Below are positions 18,762 to 28,381 of a stretch of DNA of 64,000 bases, piece by piece. The notes beneath the pieces were generated by a model. The model saw only the letters and a list, made by a program, of their open reading frames with translations. It was not told where the DNA came from and made no database searches. A program made the position numbers and the translations under genes. How positions within the stretch are numbered: the stretch's first letter is position 1; every line of letters begins with the position of its first letter. This DNA comes from Serratia plymuthica. Its GTDB lineage: Bacteria; Pseudomonadota; Gammaproteobacteria; Enterobacterales; Enterobacteriaceae. The stretch covers positions 2,914,001 through 2,978,000 of the forward strand of contig NZ_CP068771.1 in assembly GCF_018336935.1 (NCBI RefSeq), in the 5' to 3' direction.

Positions 18762-18786
18762 AAAAAAACCCCGCCGAAGCGGGGTT
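18762..18786 (-). terminator. Rho-independent terminator of fliC
   Basis: AACCCCGC (18767-18774) pairs with GCGGGGTT (18779-18786) around a CGAA loop, followed on the minus strand by seven T residues. It starts about 30 bases after the fliC stop. Confidence 0.92.
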
Positions 18787-18816
18787 CTTTACGACAGGTT
18801 AATCGCGGAGAGACGA

Positions 18817-20058
18817 TTAACGCAGCAGGGTCAACACGTTCTGGGTAGACTGGTTAGCCTGGGCCAGAACAGAGGTGCCGGCCTGTTGCAGGATGTTGGC
18901 ACGGCTCATGTTGGACACTTCGGTCGCGTAGTCGGCATCCTGAATACGGGACTGGGAAGCGGACAGGTTGTTCACGGTGCTGTTCAGGTTGTTGATGACA
19001 GAATCGAAACGGTTCTGTACCGCACCCAAAGAAGAACGCAGCGAGTCAACCTGAGACAGCGCTTTGTCCAATACCGCCAGCGGGTCATCCGTTGTTGGCG
19101 TGGTGCTCATTTCTGCGCCTTTGCTGACTTTACCCGCAGAGTCTACGTTGGCTTTGAAGTATTTGGCGTTTGCGCCAGTGCCTTCCTGGATAACGTAAGA
19201 CTTGCCGCTGTCGTAAGACTTCAGGTTAGCCGCGTCAGCGCCGGTTGCAGTCACTTCCTGCTTAACGGTGGTGGTCGCGCTGGTGCCGGTCAGACCGGTG
19301 GTGTCAGTTGCTGCGATCGCCGTGATGTCACCGGAAGTTTTGTCGATGGTGGCCTTGTAGTTCTTGCCATCGGTGCCTACCGCGTAAACGTCGCCAGTCG
19401 CGTCATCTTTGATAAAGCTGGCTGGTGCGGCACCGTTAGCCTGCGCGTTGGTGGTGTTGGTGATGGCGATGTCTTTGCCGTTTGGTACAGTCGTTGCCGC
19501 GGCACCCACTTTGGCAGGATCGACGGAGGTCGCAACGCTGAACTTGTCCAGGCCCAGAGTGGAAGAGTTGATGTTTTTCAGATCGATATCGATAGTTTCG
19601 TTATCGTTGGCACCGACCTGAATGGTCAGTTTCTGGTCGCCGCTCAGCACTTTCACGCCGTTGAAATCGGTTTGCGCAGAGATACGGTTGATCTCGGACA
19701 GACGTTGGGTGATTTCGTCCTGGATAGACTGCAGGTCACTGGAAGAGTTGGAACCGTTCTGGGACTGTACGGTCAGACGACGGATGTTTTGCAGGTTGTC
19801 GTTAACTTCGTTCAGCGCGCCTTCGGTGGTCTGCGACAAAGAGATACCGTCGTTAGCGTTACGGGAAGCCTGAGTCAGGCCTTTGATGTTAGCGGTGAAG
19901 CGGTTAGAGATCGCCTGACCCGCGGCATCATCCTTGGCGCTGTTGATACGCAGACCGGAAGACAAACGCTCGATCGCAGTGCCCAGAGAAGACTGAGATT
20001 TGTTCAGGTTGTTCTGCGCCATCAGCGACAGGCTGTTGGTGTTAATTACTTGTGCCAT
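18817..20058 (-). CDS. fliC: Flagellin
   Basis: The 413-residue filament subunit has conserved D0/D1 ends: MAQVINTNSLSLMAQNNLNKSQ at the start and SQSRIQDADYATEVSNMSRANILQQAGTSVLAQANQ at the end. The middle (about residues 180-310) is rich in Thr, Ala and Asp and forms the variable surface domains. It is exported unfolded by the flagellar type III system with FliS as chaperone and polymerises under the FliD cap. A sigma-28 promoter lies about 95 bp upstream and a strong terminator follows. A long opposite-strand frame across this gene is a by-product of codon bias. Confidence 0.97.
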   Translation of the reverse strand: MAQVINTNSLSLMAQNNLNKSQSSLGTAIERLSSGLRINSAKDDAAGQAISNRFTANIKGLTQASRNANDGISLSQTTEGALNEVNDNLQNIRRLTVQSQNGSNSSSDLQSIQDEITQRLSEINRISAQTDFNGVKVLSGDQKLTIQVGANDNETIDIDLKNINSSTLGLDKFSVATSVDPAKVGAAATTVPNGKDIAITNTTNAQANGAAPASFIKDDATGDVYAVGTDGKNYKATIDKTSGDITAIAATDTTGLTGTSATTTVKQEVTATGADAANLKSYDSGKSYVIQEGTGANAKYFKANVDSAGKVSKGAEMSTTPTTDDPLAVLDKALSQVDSLRSSLGAVQNRFDSVINNLNSTVNNLSASQSRIQDADYATEVSNMSRANILQQAGTSVLAQANQSTQNVLTLLR

Positions 20059-20151
20059 TGTATGCTTTCCTTACGAATCAGTTGCGATATTCGCATCACG
20101 GTTAAAAGGTTCGGGCTTCGTTGCCCACGGCGTCAACCACCGTCCCATCAG

Positions 20152-20178
20152 GTATCGGCCCTCCCCCTGCAACCTTTA
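20152..20178 (-). promoter_or_regulatory. Sigma-28 promoter of fliC
   Basis: On the minus strand TAAA (20178-20175) and GCCGATAC (20159-20152) are separated by exactly 15 bp, one base off the optimal FliA -10 element. It reads toward fliC. Confidence 0.9.
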
Positions 20179-20271
20179 GAAATTTTTTATTTTTTTTTCG
20201 CTTTCCGGCAATGGCATAAATAACGCTGTTTTTCCTTCCTCTATTGCGCCATCGGTTTTTTATTTTTTCGG

Positions 20272-20298
20272 TAAACTTTTTCTCCACTGGGCCGATAA
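20272..20298 (+). promoter_or_regulatory. Sigma-28 promoter of fliDST
   Basis: TAAA (20272-20275), 15 bp, then GCCGATAA (20291-20298) is a perfect FliA consensus about 40 bp before the fliD start. Confidence 0.93.
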
Positions 20299-20339
20299 AC
20301 GCGTAAAGCGAATAAAGTCATTATCAAGGAGAATTACGA

Positions 20340-21743
20340 ATGGCATCGATCAGTTCCTTAGGCATCGGCTCAGGACTCGACCTCAACGGCTTGCTGGACA
20401 AGCTGACCAAAGCGGAACAGCAACGTCTGACGCCCTACACCACCCAGCAAACCAGTTACAACGCCAAACTGACCGCTTACGGTACCCTGAAAGGCTCGCT
20501 GGAGAAGTTTGATACCCTGAGCAAAGATCTGGCCAAACCGGATTTCTTTAATAACACCACCGCCAGCACCCACGATCAGTTCACCATTACCACCAATGCC
20601 AAAGCGGTACCGGGCAACTATGTGGTCGAAGTTGAACAACTGGCGCAGCCGCAAACGCTGACGACTCAGGCGAATATTAGCGATCAGACCACCGAACTCG
20701 GCACCTCCGGCGCCAGCGGCCGCACCATCAGCATCACCCAGGGCAACCCGCCCAAGACCGTCGATATTCCGCTGAATGACGATCAAACCTCGCTGCTGGA
20801 AATGCGCGATGCGATCAACGGCGCGAAAGCCGGCGTCAGCGCCAGCATCATGCGCGTTGGCGATAACCAGTATCAGTTGGCGTTAAGTTCCTCGACCACC
20901 GGCGAAAGCAACAAGATGTCGGTCAAGGTCAATAATGACGCTGCGCTGAACGACATTCTCAATTACGACTCCAGCATCCCCAGCGGCGCCATGAAACAGA
21001 CCGTTGCCGCGCAGGACGCAAAAATCAAGGTTAACGGCACGGAGATCCAACGCAGCACCAACGCCATTGCCGATGCCCTGCAAGGCGTGACGCTGGATCT
21101 GAAAACCAAGACCAAAGACGGTGAACCGCAAAACCTGGTGATCACCAACGATAAAGCCGGCTCCGCCGATAAAATCAAAAGTTGGGTCGACAGCTATAAC
21201 TCGCTGCTGGACACCTTTAATTCGCTGTCCAAGTTTACCCCGGTGAAAAGCGGCGAAGAGCAGTCGGCGAAGAACGGCGCGCTGCTGGGCGACAACACCT
21301 TGCGCGGTATTCAATCTTCGATCAAAAACGCGCTCAGTTCGGCGCAGGACAACCCGGAGTTGAAGGGGTTGGGCAATCTGGGGATCACCACCAATGTGAA
21401 AACCGGCAAGCTCGAGCTCGATAGCGAAAAACTGAAAAAAGCCATTGATGATAAACCCGAGCAGGTAGCGAATTTCTTTGCCGGCAATGGCACGGATACC
21501 GGCATGGCGACCGAAATCCACAATGAGATTCAAAATTATATTAAAGCCGGCGGTGTGCTCGAGAATGCGACCAAGAGTATCAATACCAATCTCGATCGCC
21601 TGAATACGCAAATTACCCGCGTGACAGAAAGTATTCAGAACACCATAGACCGCTATAAGCAACAGTTTGTGCAACTCGATACCATGATGTCCAAACTTAA
21701 TGGCACCAGTAATTATTTAAACCAACAGTTCTCAAGCAAATAA
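20340..21743 (+). CDS. fliD: Filament cap protein FliD
   Basis: The 467-residue cap protein has the usual N-terminal domain (ASISSLGIGSGLDLNGLLDKLTKAEQQRLTP) and a C-terminal coiled coil (DRLNTQITRVTESIQNTIDRYKQQFVQLDTMMSKL). It sits at the filament tip and directs flagellin insertion. A strong AAGGAGAA site precedes the ATG. It leads fliD-fliS-fliT, divergent from fliC, and has its own sigma-28 promoter. Confidence 0.96.
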   Translation: MASISSLGIGSGLDLNGLLDKLTKAEQQRLTPYTTQQTSYNAKLTAYGTLKGSLEKFDTLSKDLAKPDFFNNTTASTHDQFTITTNAKAVPGNYVVEVEQLAQPQTLTTQANISDQTTELGTSGASGRTISITQGNPPKTVDIPLNDDQTSLLEMRDAINGAKAGVSASIMRVGDNQYQLALSSSTTGESNKMSVKVNNDAALNDILNYDSSIPSGAMKQTVAAQDAKIKVNGTEIQRSTNAIADALQGVTLDLKTKTKDGEPQNLVITNDKAGSADKIKSWVDSYNSLLDTFNSLSKFTPVKSGEEQSAKNGALLGDNTLRGIQSSIKNALSSAQDNPELKGLGNLGITTNVKTGKLELDSEKLKKAIDDKPEQVANFFAGNGTDTGMATEIHNEIQNYIKAGGVLENATKSINTNLDRLNTQITRVTESIQNTIDRYKQQFVQLDTMMSKLNGTSNYLNQQFSSK

Positions 21744-21770
21744 GAACTTTTTAACCAGGTAATAAATCGC

Positions 21771-22181
21771 ATGTATAACCGTAGCGGAACTAAGGCCTAC
21801 GCCCAGGTCAGTTTGGAAAGTGGCGTAATGAGTGCCAGCCCGCACCAGTTAATCGTGATGCTTTTCGATGGGGCGCTCAGCGCCCTGTTACGCGCACGCA
21901 TTCTGATGAATCAGGGTGATATCGCCGGCAAAGGGCTGGCTATATCAAAAGCCATCAATATTATTGATAACGGCCTGAAAAACGGTCTCGACCACGAGCA
22001 AGGCGGCGAAATGGCAGATAATCTTGCCGCGCTGTATGACTATATGAAGCGTCGTCTGCTGCAGGCTAATTTGCATAACGACGAAGCGGCGATAGCCGAG
22101 GTGGTCAAGCTGCTGGAAAATATTGCTGACGCCTGGCGCCAGATTGGTCCCAATTATCACCCTTCGCAGGATGCCGTCTAA
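21771..22181 (+). CDS. fliS: Flagellin export chaperone FliS
   Basis: The 136-residue helical protein has the FliS signature [21 protein letters not shown] near residues 22-42. It binds the C terminus of flagellin in the cytosol and keeps it unpolymerised before export. Its stop codon overlaps the fliT start by one base (TAATG), indicating translational coupling. Confidence 0.95.
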   Translation: MYNRSGTKAYAQVSLESGVMSASPHQLIVMLFDGALSALLRARILMNQGDIAGKGLAISKAINIIDNGLKNGLDHEQGGEMADNLAALYDYMKRRLLQANLHNDEAAIAEVVKLLENIADAWRQIGPNYHPSQDAV

Positions 22182-22549
22182 TGGAACGTCAACAGCAACT
22201 GCTAGCCGCGTATCAGCAAATTTATAGCCTGAGCAGCCAAATGATCGCGCTGGCGCAAAAGGAAAGATGGGAAGACCTGGTCGAGCTGGAGCTCGCCTAC
22301 GTTCAGGCGGTTGAGAAAACCGCCGACTTTACCGGCAAAACAGGGCCATCAATGGCCCTGCAGGAATTGTTGCGCAATAAGCTGCAGCAAATCCTGGACA
22401 ACGAAAACGAGCTGAAGCGCCTGTTGCAGCGCCGCATGGACCAGTTGAAAGAGTTGATTGGCCAATCGACGCGCCAAAGCGTGGTCAACAGCACCTACGG
22501 TCAGTTTCACGATCGCGCCCTGCTATTAGGAGAACCGCAAATCAGGTGA
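22181..22549 (+). CDS. fliT: FliD export chaperone FliT
   Basis: The 122-residue alpha-helical protein follows fliS with one base of overlap. FliT binds FliD before export and, when free, inhibits FlhDC in Salmonella. The sequence is charged and helical ([21 protein letters not shown]), as in the family. The assignment rests on moderate similarity plus position after fliS. Confidence 0.9.
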   Translation: MERQQQLLAAYQQIYSLSSQMIALAQKERWEDLVELELAYVQAVEKTADFTGKTGPSMALQELLRNKLQQILDNENELKRLLQRRMDQLKELIGQSTRQSVVNSTYGQFHDRALLLGEPQIR

Positions 22550-22894
22550 CCCGGCTATAATAACGACATTCCATGGATAAATAGCACCATACGCTATTTT
22601 TTCACGAATAAATCAGGATATTAACCCATAATATCTGAATTATTCATACTCATCATATTTTCCACCAGGCCCGTAGAGGTGAATATATTTTCCCCGGTTA
22701 ACACGGACGCAGCGCGCAGCGCCCCTGGGATACGGATAAATATTACTCCGACACGGACGTTTTCTGTTCAGCAGGAAATTGATTTTTGATAGATAAAACA
22801 CATCGTTGTACTTCACAGCGGATGGAAAAATGTTGCTCCGACGCCCATCAAAGCGTAAAGATATTCCCAGATAATGGCTGCGAAATGAATATCG
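22550..22894. other. AT-rich intergenic region between fliT and an AraC-type gene
   Basis: This stretch of 345 bases is clearly richer in A and T than the flagellar genes around it. A minus-strand frame (22640-22954) crosses it, but it overlaps the start of the regulator gene, has no domain I recognise and has unusual codon use. The region probably holds the regulator promoter; no terminator for fliT is obvious. Confidence 0.5.
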
Positions 22895-23761
22895 ATGGAA
22901 CGTACAATTAATCTTTGTCCTGGGATTGGTGCCTCTGCGCACATCATTCAGCATACTGAATTATTATTCCCTTCAGTTTATTTTGAGCACCCCCATCTGT
23001 ATCTGGTACAGCAAGGCCACAAACGCGTGCGCTGGCAACAGCAAGAAGTGGTGGCTCATGCGGGAGAACTGTTGATTATCGACGGGGGGCAAACCGTGGA
23101 TATTATTAATGGCCTCTCCGAGGAAGGCGTATTCAGTTGTCAATTGCTTATCTGCGATCCGCTATTGTTCCACGTGCAGCAAACTCCCGATGAAACTGCC
23201 CCGCCGGCCCCGTTCGACGCGGTGTTGGCCTTACGCAACCTGCCCTGCGCGCTGATGCACAGCTTTGAGACCACCAGCCTGGCGCTGGCGCTTAAACAGC
23301 GTTTCCCTCCCATCATCATCCGCCACAAGATGCTGGAAATCCTGCTCTGGCTAAAGCAATTCAACATCAGCTTTATTCATAACGAGGCGCGGGATTTAAC
23401 GCAGCGGGTGCGCCGCTGCCTGGCGACGGATCCGCATAACATCTGGACGGCGGCCAAGGTGGCGGAAAGTCTGTCGATGAGCGAAGTCGTGCTGAGGCGC
23501 AAGCTTTCGTTGGAGAACACCGCATTGCGCAACTTGATGATTGACGTGCGCATGAGCAGCGCGCTGACGCTATTGCAATCAACCGACTGGCCCATATCCG
23601 CCATATCTCAACACGTCGGATATGAAAGCTCTTCGCGGTTTGCCGAACGTTTCCGCAAACGTTTCGGCTTTGCGCCAACCGCCATTCGCGGGCATCAGCG
23701 GATCATGGAACCCGGGGCGATCCAACCCTATCGCCTCCGCCTGATGGAGGCGCCGGAGTGA
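22895..23761 (+). CDS. AraC-family transcriptional regulator
   Basis: The 288-residue protein has a C-terminal AraC/XylS double helix-turn-helix (about residues 170-270). It shows WTAAKVAESLSMSEVVLRRKL as the first helix pair and WPISAISQHVGYESSSRFAERFRKRFGFAPTAIR as the family signature. The N-terminal half is a cupin-like sensor with YLVQQGHKRVRW and AGELLIIDGGQTVDI. It resembles AraC members of the ExsA/GadX type rather than sugar regulators. The target is unknown. It lies between fliT and fliE in an AT-rich setting, which suggests acquisition after the flagellar genes were in place. It may control motility or an unlinked surface function. Confidence 0.85.
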   Translation: MERTINLCPGIGASAHIIQHTELLFPSVYFEHPHLYLVQQGHKRVRWQQQEVVAHAGELLIIDGGQTVDIINGLSEEGVFSCQLLICDPLLFHVQQTPDETAPPAPFDAVLALRNLPCALMHSFETTSLALALKQRFPPIIIRHKMLEILLWLKQFNISFIHNEARDLTQRVRRCLATDPHNIWTAAKVAESLSMSEVVLRRKLSLENTALRNLMIDVRMSSALTLLQSTDWPISAISQHVGYESSSRFAERFRKRFGFAPTAIRGHQRIMEPGAIQPYRLRLMEAPE

Positions 23762-23884
23762 TGCCTGCGCCTGCAAATTAAATCATTGCACAATGAACTC
23801 GCCGTTTATGCAGCCGGCGTTAGCGGAAAACAGCCCGGTAAGATAGCATCGGCGAACCTTAATACCGCCAGAGGCGAATCACCG

Positions 23885-23992
23885 ATGCTCAACGAAAAAT
23901 GGCTGTTTTCCCTTGCCGTATTGCTTGTCGGCCTGTGGCTGCTGGGCCTGCTGTACGAAGAAGACGCTATGCGGATGCTCGCGGGGAAATAA
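23885..23992 (+). CDS. Small single-span membrane protein, 35 residues
   Basis: An ATG at 23885 opens a 35-codon frame, MLNEKWLFSLAVLLVGLWLL and on, with one hydrophobic span of about 17 residues followed by an acidic/basic tail (YEEDAMRMLAGK). A GAGG lies 10 bases upstream. A longer frame from 23786 adds residues without membrane or signal character. I do not recognise the protein. Its form resembles the many single-span microproteins of enterobacteria. Plausible but unproven. Confidence 0.45.
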   Translation: MLNEKWLFSLAVLLVGLWLLGLLYEEDAMRMLAGK

Positions 23993-24026
23993 GCCGGCAG
24001 GGCCACGCACAGTGGCCAACGACGCT

Positions 24027-24122
24027 TTAACTTTGTTTAATTAATACCGTGATCAATCCAACTAACACGATCAGTATTAACACACTGAAAAACCGCCATC
24101 TGTTCTCACTTTTGCTGCTCAT
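24027..24122 (-). CDS. Small single-span membrane protein, 31 residues
   Basis: An ATG at 24122 on the minus strand, with CAGGTAA at normal spacing, opens a 31-codon frame. The product has a basic N terminus (MSSKSENRWRFF) and one hydrophobic span (SVLILIVLVGLITVLI), the positive-inside arrangement of a membrane microprotein. A longer frame from 24275 crosses a terminator and is unlikely. Family unknown. It converges on the neighbouring 35-residue frame. Confidence 0.5.
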   Translation of the reverse strand: MSSKSENRWRFFSVLILIVLVGLITVLIKQS

Positions 24123-24262
24123 TTTTATTACCTGATAATTAAAATGCCTTAAACTCGCACAATTATAATCCAGTAATAAACGCAGCAATTTGAGACAAAA
24201 CAGGTTTTTTATACGCTTACTCAGGCAATTGCCGAACGCATTTTTTTGTTTTGTCGTTAAAC

Positions 24263-24288
24263 GACAAAAACCCACATAGGTGGGTTTT
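24263..24288 (-). terminator. Rho-independent terminator, probably of fliE
   Basis: AAAACCCAC (24267-24275) pairs with GTGGGTTTT (24280-24288) around ATAG. T residues flank both sides, so it could work in both directions. It lies about 80 bases past the fliE stop. Confidence 0.8.
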
Positions 24289-24366
24289 CAGGTCAGGCCT
24301 TAACCTGCGGTTCTCTCTTCAGGAGAGAATTTAAAATGTTTCCGCATTGGCATTTGCCCCAGCCAC

Positions 24367-24681
24367 TCACACCGCCATGTTCATCACTTCCTGATAGGCG
24401 GAAACCAGCTTATTGCGCACCTGCACGCCCATTTGCAGTGAGATGGACGATTTTTGCAGATCGACCATCACGTCGTTCAGGCTGACGCCCGGCGCGCCCA
24501 GTTCGAAGTCTTGCGCCTGTTTGCGCGCAGCCTGCTGGGTATCGCTGATCTTGCCGATAGCCGCTTTCAACTCGCCGGCAAAGCTGACGCCCTGCGTCGC
24601 CGAATCCTGGCTAATCTGCCCCGCCTGAATCGCCGTGGCCTGCAACTGCTGCACTACCCCTTCAATCCCCTGAATCGCCAT
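24367..24681 (-). CDS. fliE: Flagellar hook-basal body protein FliE
   Basis: The 104-residue protein has the FliE C terminus [37 protein letters not shown]. FliE joins the MS ring to the rod and is an early export substrate. It stands alone, divergent from fliF, with a GAGGT ribosome binding site. Length equals that of E. coli FliE. Confidence 0.96.
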   Translation of the reverse strand: MAIQGIEGVVQQLQATAIQAGQISQDSATQGVSFAGELKAAIGKISDTQQAARKQAQDFELGAPGVSLNDVMVDLQKSSISLQMGVQVRNKLVSAYQEVMNMAV

Positions 24682-24997
24682 TGTGACCTCAATAAAGACG
24701 CTGTGCCGGACGTGTTTTCATCAGGCACTACTTTGATGCTGAGGAGCCTACCACAGCGTTTTTATCCTAAAGCGGCTAATTAACTGCAAAAAACCCGGCT
24801 TATCGGGCCATCGAAATCGCCCTTAAGGGCAAATAATGGCACGCCCAGAAATGGGAGCGCCGCTATTTAGAAGATATGTGTATCAGGGAGTCTGTTTTGT
24901 CACCACACAACGCTAACCACACCGTCCATCAGCCTGGCAGGGAGCTACGCCGTGGCTTGCACCGGATCCTGAGCGACATTGAAGGACACGGCATAAA
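24682..24997. promoter_or_regulatory. fliE-fliF divergent promoter region
   Basis: In E. coli FlhDC activates both fliE and the fliF operon from this gap. AAATAATGG (near 24833) and CGCTATTT (near 24862) resemble FlhDC half-sites in inverted orientation, but their spacing is wider than the published 10-12 bp. No exact site can be assigned. Confidence 0.4.
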
Positions 24998-26701
24998 ATG
25001 AGTGCTTCAATAACCGCCACCGAAAACCGCGAAGAAAATGGCCTGCAAGCTTTGTGGAACCGCCTGCGCGCCAACCCGAAAATTCCGCTGCTGGTGGCCG
25101 CTTCCGCTGCAATCGCCATCGTGGTCGCGTTGCTGTTATGGGCGAAAAGCCCGGATTACCGTGTGCTGTACAGCAATCTTAACGATCGCGACGGCGGCGC
25201 CATAGTGACCCAATTGACGCAGATGAATATCCCCTACCGTTTTGCCGAGAACGGCGCGGCGTTGATGATACCTGCGGAGAAGGTCCATGAAACCCGCCTG
25301 CGCCTGGCACAGCAGGGATTGCCGAAAGGCGGTGCGGTGGGCTTCGAATTGCTGGATCAGGAAAAATTCGGCATCAGCCAGTTTAGCGAGCAGATCAACT
25401 ATCAGCGTGCGCTGGAAGGTGAACTGTCGCGCACCATCGAATCACTGGGGCCGGTACAGAACGCCCGGGTGCATCTGGCGCTGCCAAAGCCTTCGCTGTT
25501 TGTCCGCGAGCAGAAATCCCCTTCCGCCTCCGTTACCCTGACGCTGCAACCCGGCCGCGCGCTGGATGACGGCCAGATCAACGCCATCGTTTATATGGTT
25601 TCGAGCAGCGTGGCCGGCTTGCCGCCGGGCAACGTCACTGTGGTCGATCAGGCCGGCCGCCTGCTGACCCAGTCTGACGGTGCCGGCCGCGATCTGAATG
25701 CGGCGCAGCTGAAATACGCCAACGAAGTGGAAAACCGCTACCAGCGCCGTATCGAAGCGATTCTGGCGCCGATGGTCGGCGGCAATAACGTGCGCGCTCA
25801 GGTCACCGCGCAAATCGATTTCGCCACCCGCGAACAAACCGACGAAGAATACCAGCCAAACCAACTGCCGAATCAGGCCGCCGTGCGCTCTCAGCAAATG
25901 AGTCAAAGCGAGCAACTTGGCGGGCCGCAGGTTGGCGGCGTACCGGGCGCGCTCTCCAATCAGCCCAGCGCGCCGGCTACCGCGCCAATCGAAACCGCCA
26001 AACCCAACGCCGCCGGCAATAACGCCAACGCGGCCAAACCGAATTCCACCACCACCCGCAGCACCGCGGCCAACGGCAGCGGGCCACAGAATACCCGTCG
26101 CGATGAAACCACCAACTATGAGGTCGATCGCACCATCCGTCATACCCAGCAGAAAGCCGGCACGGTACAGCGGCTGTCGGTGGCGGTGGTGGTCAACTAT
26201 CGCGGCGTCGATAAAGACGGCAAACCGCTGCCGATGAGCAAAGAGCAACTGACGCAGATCGAATCGCTGGTACGTGAATCCATGGGCTTCTCCAGCAGCC
26301 GCGGCGATACCCTGAACGTGGTCAACACGCCGTTTACCGATACCGAAGTCACCGGTGGCGAGCTGCCGTTCTGGCAAACCCAGAGCTTTATCGATCGTCT
26401 GTTCGACGCCGGCCGCTATCTGCTGGTGTTGCTGGCGGCCTGGCTGCTGTGGCGCAAGCTGGTACGCCCGCAACTGCAAAATCGCCAGGCCGTGCAACAG
26501 GCCACGCTTGCCGCCGCCAACGCGCCGATGGCCAAGCCGGTCGACAGCAATAAACAGAGCAACGAGGAGCTGGCGCAGCACAGGAAATCGCAGCAGCGCG
26601 TCAGTGCAGAAGTCCAGAGCCAGCGGATCCGCGATCTGGCCGATAAAGACCCGCGCGTGGTCGCTCTGGTAATCCGCCAATGGATGAGTAACGAATTATG
26701 A
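24998..26701 (+). CDS. fliF: MS-ring protein FliF
   Basis: The 567-residue inner-membrane protein builds the MS and C-ring platform. Membrane span one is near residues 28-48 ([20 protein letters not shown]), ring-building motifs follow ([26 protein letters not shown]), a flexible Ala/Asn/Thr/Pro linker covers about residues 315-365, and span two is near 455-475. The C-terminal tail binds FliG. It leads fliFGHIJK; its stop overlaps the fliG start (ATGA). Confidence 0.97.
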   Translation: MSASITATENREENGLQALWNRLRANPKIPLLVAASAAIAIVVALLLWAKSPDYRVLYSNLNDRDGGAIVTQLTQMNIPYRFAENGAALMIPAEKVHETRLRLAQQGLPKGGAVGFELLDQEKFGISQFSEQINYQRALEGELSRTIESLGPVQNARVHLALPKPSLFVREQKSPSASVTLTLQPGRALDDGQINAIVYMVSSSVAGLPPGNVTVVDQAGRLLTQSDGAGRDLNAAQLKYANEVENRYQRRIEAILAPMVGGNNVRAQVTAQIDFATREQTDEEYQPNQLPNQAAVRSQQMSQSEQLGGPQVGGVPGALSNQPSAPATAPIETAKPNAAGNNANAAKPNSTTTRSTAANGSGPQNTRRDETTNYEVDRTIRHTQQKAGTVQRLSVAVVVNYRGVDKDGKPLPMSKEQLTQIESLVRESMGFSSSRGDTLNVVNTPFTDTEVTGGELPFWQTQSFIDRLFDAGRYLLVLLAAWLLWRKLVRPQLQNRQAVQQATLAAANAPMAKPVDSNKQSNEELAQHRKSQQRVSAEVQSQRIRDLADKDPRVVALVIRQWMSNEL

Positions 26702-27690
26702 GTCTGACCGGAACCGAAAAAAGCGCCATCCTGCTGATGACGCTGGGCGAAGATCGCGCCGCCGAGGTGTTCAAACACCTCTCTTCGCGCGAGGTGCAAC
26801 AGTTAAGCGGCACCATGGCCAGCATGAGCCAGGTCTCGCACAAACAGCTGAGCGAAGTTCTGCGCGAGTTCGAAGACGACGCCGAACAGTACGCGGCGCT
26901 GAGCGTCAACGCCAGCGACTACCTGCGGTCGGTGCTGGTCAAAGCGCTGGGTGAAGAGCGTGCCTCCAGCCTGCTGGAAGACATTCTCGAATCGCGCGAG
27001 ACCACCACCGGCATGGAAACCCTCAACTTTATGGAGCCGATGAGCGCCGCCGATCTGATCCGCGACGAACATCCGCAAATCATCGCCACCATCCTGGTCC
27101 ATCTGAAGCGCGGCCAGGCGGCAGACATTCTGGCGCTGTTCGACGAACGCCTGCGCAACGACGTGATGCTGCGCATCGCCACCTTCGGCGGCGTGCAACC
27201 GGCGGCGTTGGCGGAGCTGACCGAGGTGCTGAACAACCTGCTCGACGGCCAGAATCTCAAGCGCAGCAAAATGGGCGGCGTACGCACCGCAGCCGAGATT
27301 ATCAACCTGATGAAAACCCAGCAGGAGGAAGCCGTTATCGATGCCATGCGCGAATACGACGGCGAGCTGGCGCAGAAGATCATCGACGAGATGTTCCTGT
27401 TCGAAAATCTGGTGGAAGTCGACGATCGCAGCATCCAGCGCCTGTTGCAGGAAGTGGAAGGCGAATCGCTGCTGGTCGCGCTCAAAGGGGCGGAACAGCC
27501 GCTGCGCGAGAAGTTCCTCAGAAACATGTCGCAGCGCGCCGCCGACATTCTGCGCGACGATTTGGCCAACCGCGGGCCGATGCGCATGTCGCAGGTGGAG
27601 AACGAACAGAAAGCCATCCTGCTGGTTGTCCGCCGTTTGGCGGAGAGCGGCGAAATGATCATCGGCGGTGGCGAGGACACCTATGTCTGA
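26698..27690 (+). CDS. fliG: Motor switch protein FliG
   Basis: The 330-residue switch protein interacts with FliF, FliM and MotA. It shows the middle-domain [13 protein letters not shown] motif and the C-terminal charged helix region with [21 protein letters not shown], which carries torque-generating residues. The start overlaps fliF by four bases. Confidence 0.97.
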   Translation: MSLTGTEKSAILLMTLGEDRAAEVFKHLSSREVQQLSGTMASMSQVSHKQLSEVLREFEDDAEQYAALSVNASDYLRSVLVKALGEERASSLLEDILESRETTTGMETLNFMEPMSAADLIRDEHPQIIATILVHLKRGQAADILALFDERLRNDVMLRIATFGGVQPAALAELTEVLNNLLDGQNLKRSKMGGVRTAAEIINLMKTQQEEAVIDAMREYDGELAQKIIDEMFLFENLVEVDDRSIQRLLQEVEGESLLVALKGAEQPLREKFLRNMSQRAADILRDDLANRGPMRMSQVENEQKAILLVVRRLAESGEMIIGGGEDTYV

Positions 27691-28381
27691 CAGCATTAAC
27701 ACCCTGCCCTGGCAACCCTGGTCACTTAACGATCTGCTGGAACCAAAACCGGCCATCGAACCTTTGCTGCCGGTTGAAACGGACGCCCTGCCGCTGGACG
27801 ACAGCGCCGACCGTCAACAGCAATTGCTCCAGTTGCGCCTGCAAGCGGAACAGCAAGGCCAACAACTGGGTTATGCCGACGGGCAGCAAAAAGGCTACGA
27901 CGCCGGGTTCCAGACCGGGATGGAGGAAGGCCGCCAACAGGGCTTGCTGGAAGCCCAGCAACAGCAACAACCGCTGACCGCGCACTGGCAACAGTTGATA
28001 ACCGAGTTTCAGCACACGCTGGATGCGCTCGACAGCGTGATCGCCTCGCGCCTGATGCAGTTGGCGCTGACCGCCGCCAAACAGGTGCTCGGCCAGCCGC
28101 CGGTATGCGACGGTACCGCCCTGCTGGCGCAGATCCAGCAGTTGATCCAACAAGAACCGATGTTCAGCGGCAAACCGCAACTGCGCGTGCACCCGGACGA
28201 CTATCAACGCATCGAACAGCAACTGGGCGCCACGCTCAGCCTGCACGGCTGGCGGCTGTTGGCGGACGGTCAACTGCATCCCGGCGGCTGCAAGGTCAGC
28301 GCCGAAGAAGGCGATCTCGATGCCAGCCTGGCGACGCGCTGGCACGAACTCTGCCGCCTGGCTACGCCGGGAGACGTGTAA
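27683..28381 (+). CDS. fliH: Flagellar export ATPase regulator FliH
   Basis: The 232-residue protein controls FliI and docks it to FliN and FlhA. The N-terminal tryptophans (LPWQPW) used for docking are present. A Gln/Gly-rich stretch of GxxxG-type repeats covers about residues 55-90. The C terminus ends [20 protein letters not shown]. The start is the ATG at 27683, inside the end of fliG, which aligns with E. coli FliH. Confidence 0.94.
   Translation: MSDSINTLPWQPWSLNDLLEPKPAIEPLLPVETDALPLDDSADRQQQLLQLRLQAEQQGQQLGYADGQQKGYDAGFQTGMEEGRQQGLLEAQQQQQPLTAHWQQLITEFQHTLDALDSVIASRLMQLALTAAKQVLGQPPVCDGTALLAQIQQLIQQEPMFSGKPQLRVHPDDYQRIEQQLGATLSLHGWRLLADGQLHPGGCKVSAEEGDLDASLATRWHELCRLATPGDV

Noticed and set aside
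18727..20223. 498-codon frame opposite fliC
   Set aside because: It covers the whole flagellin gene and its promoter, with low-complexity Val/Gly/Arg composition; flagellin is clearly the real gene.
22640..22954. 104-codon minus-strand frame before the AraC-type gene
   Set aside because: It overlaps the regulator start, has no recognised family, and is likely chance in an AT-rich gap; a decayed gene cannot be excluded.
28105..28380. Upstream extension of FliI
   Set aside because: It is the fliH gene in another frame; the ATG at 28381 overlaps the fliH stop and matches FliI homologues.
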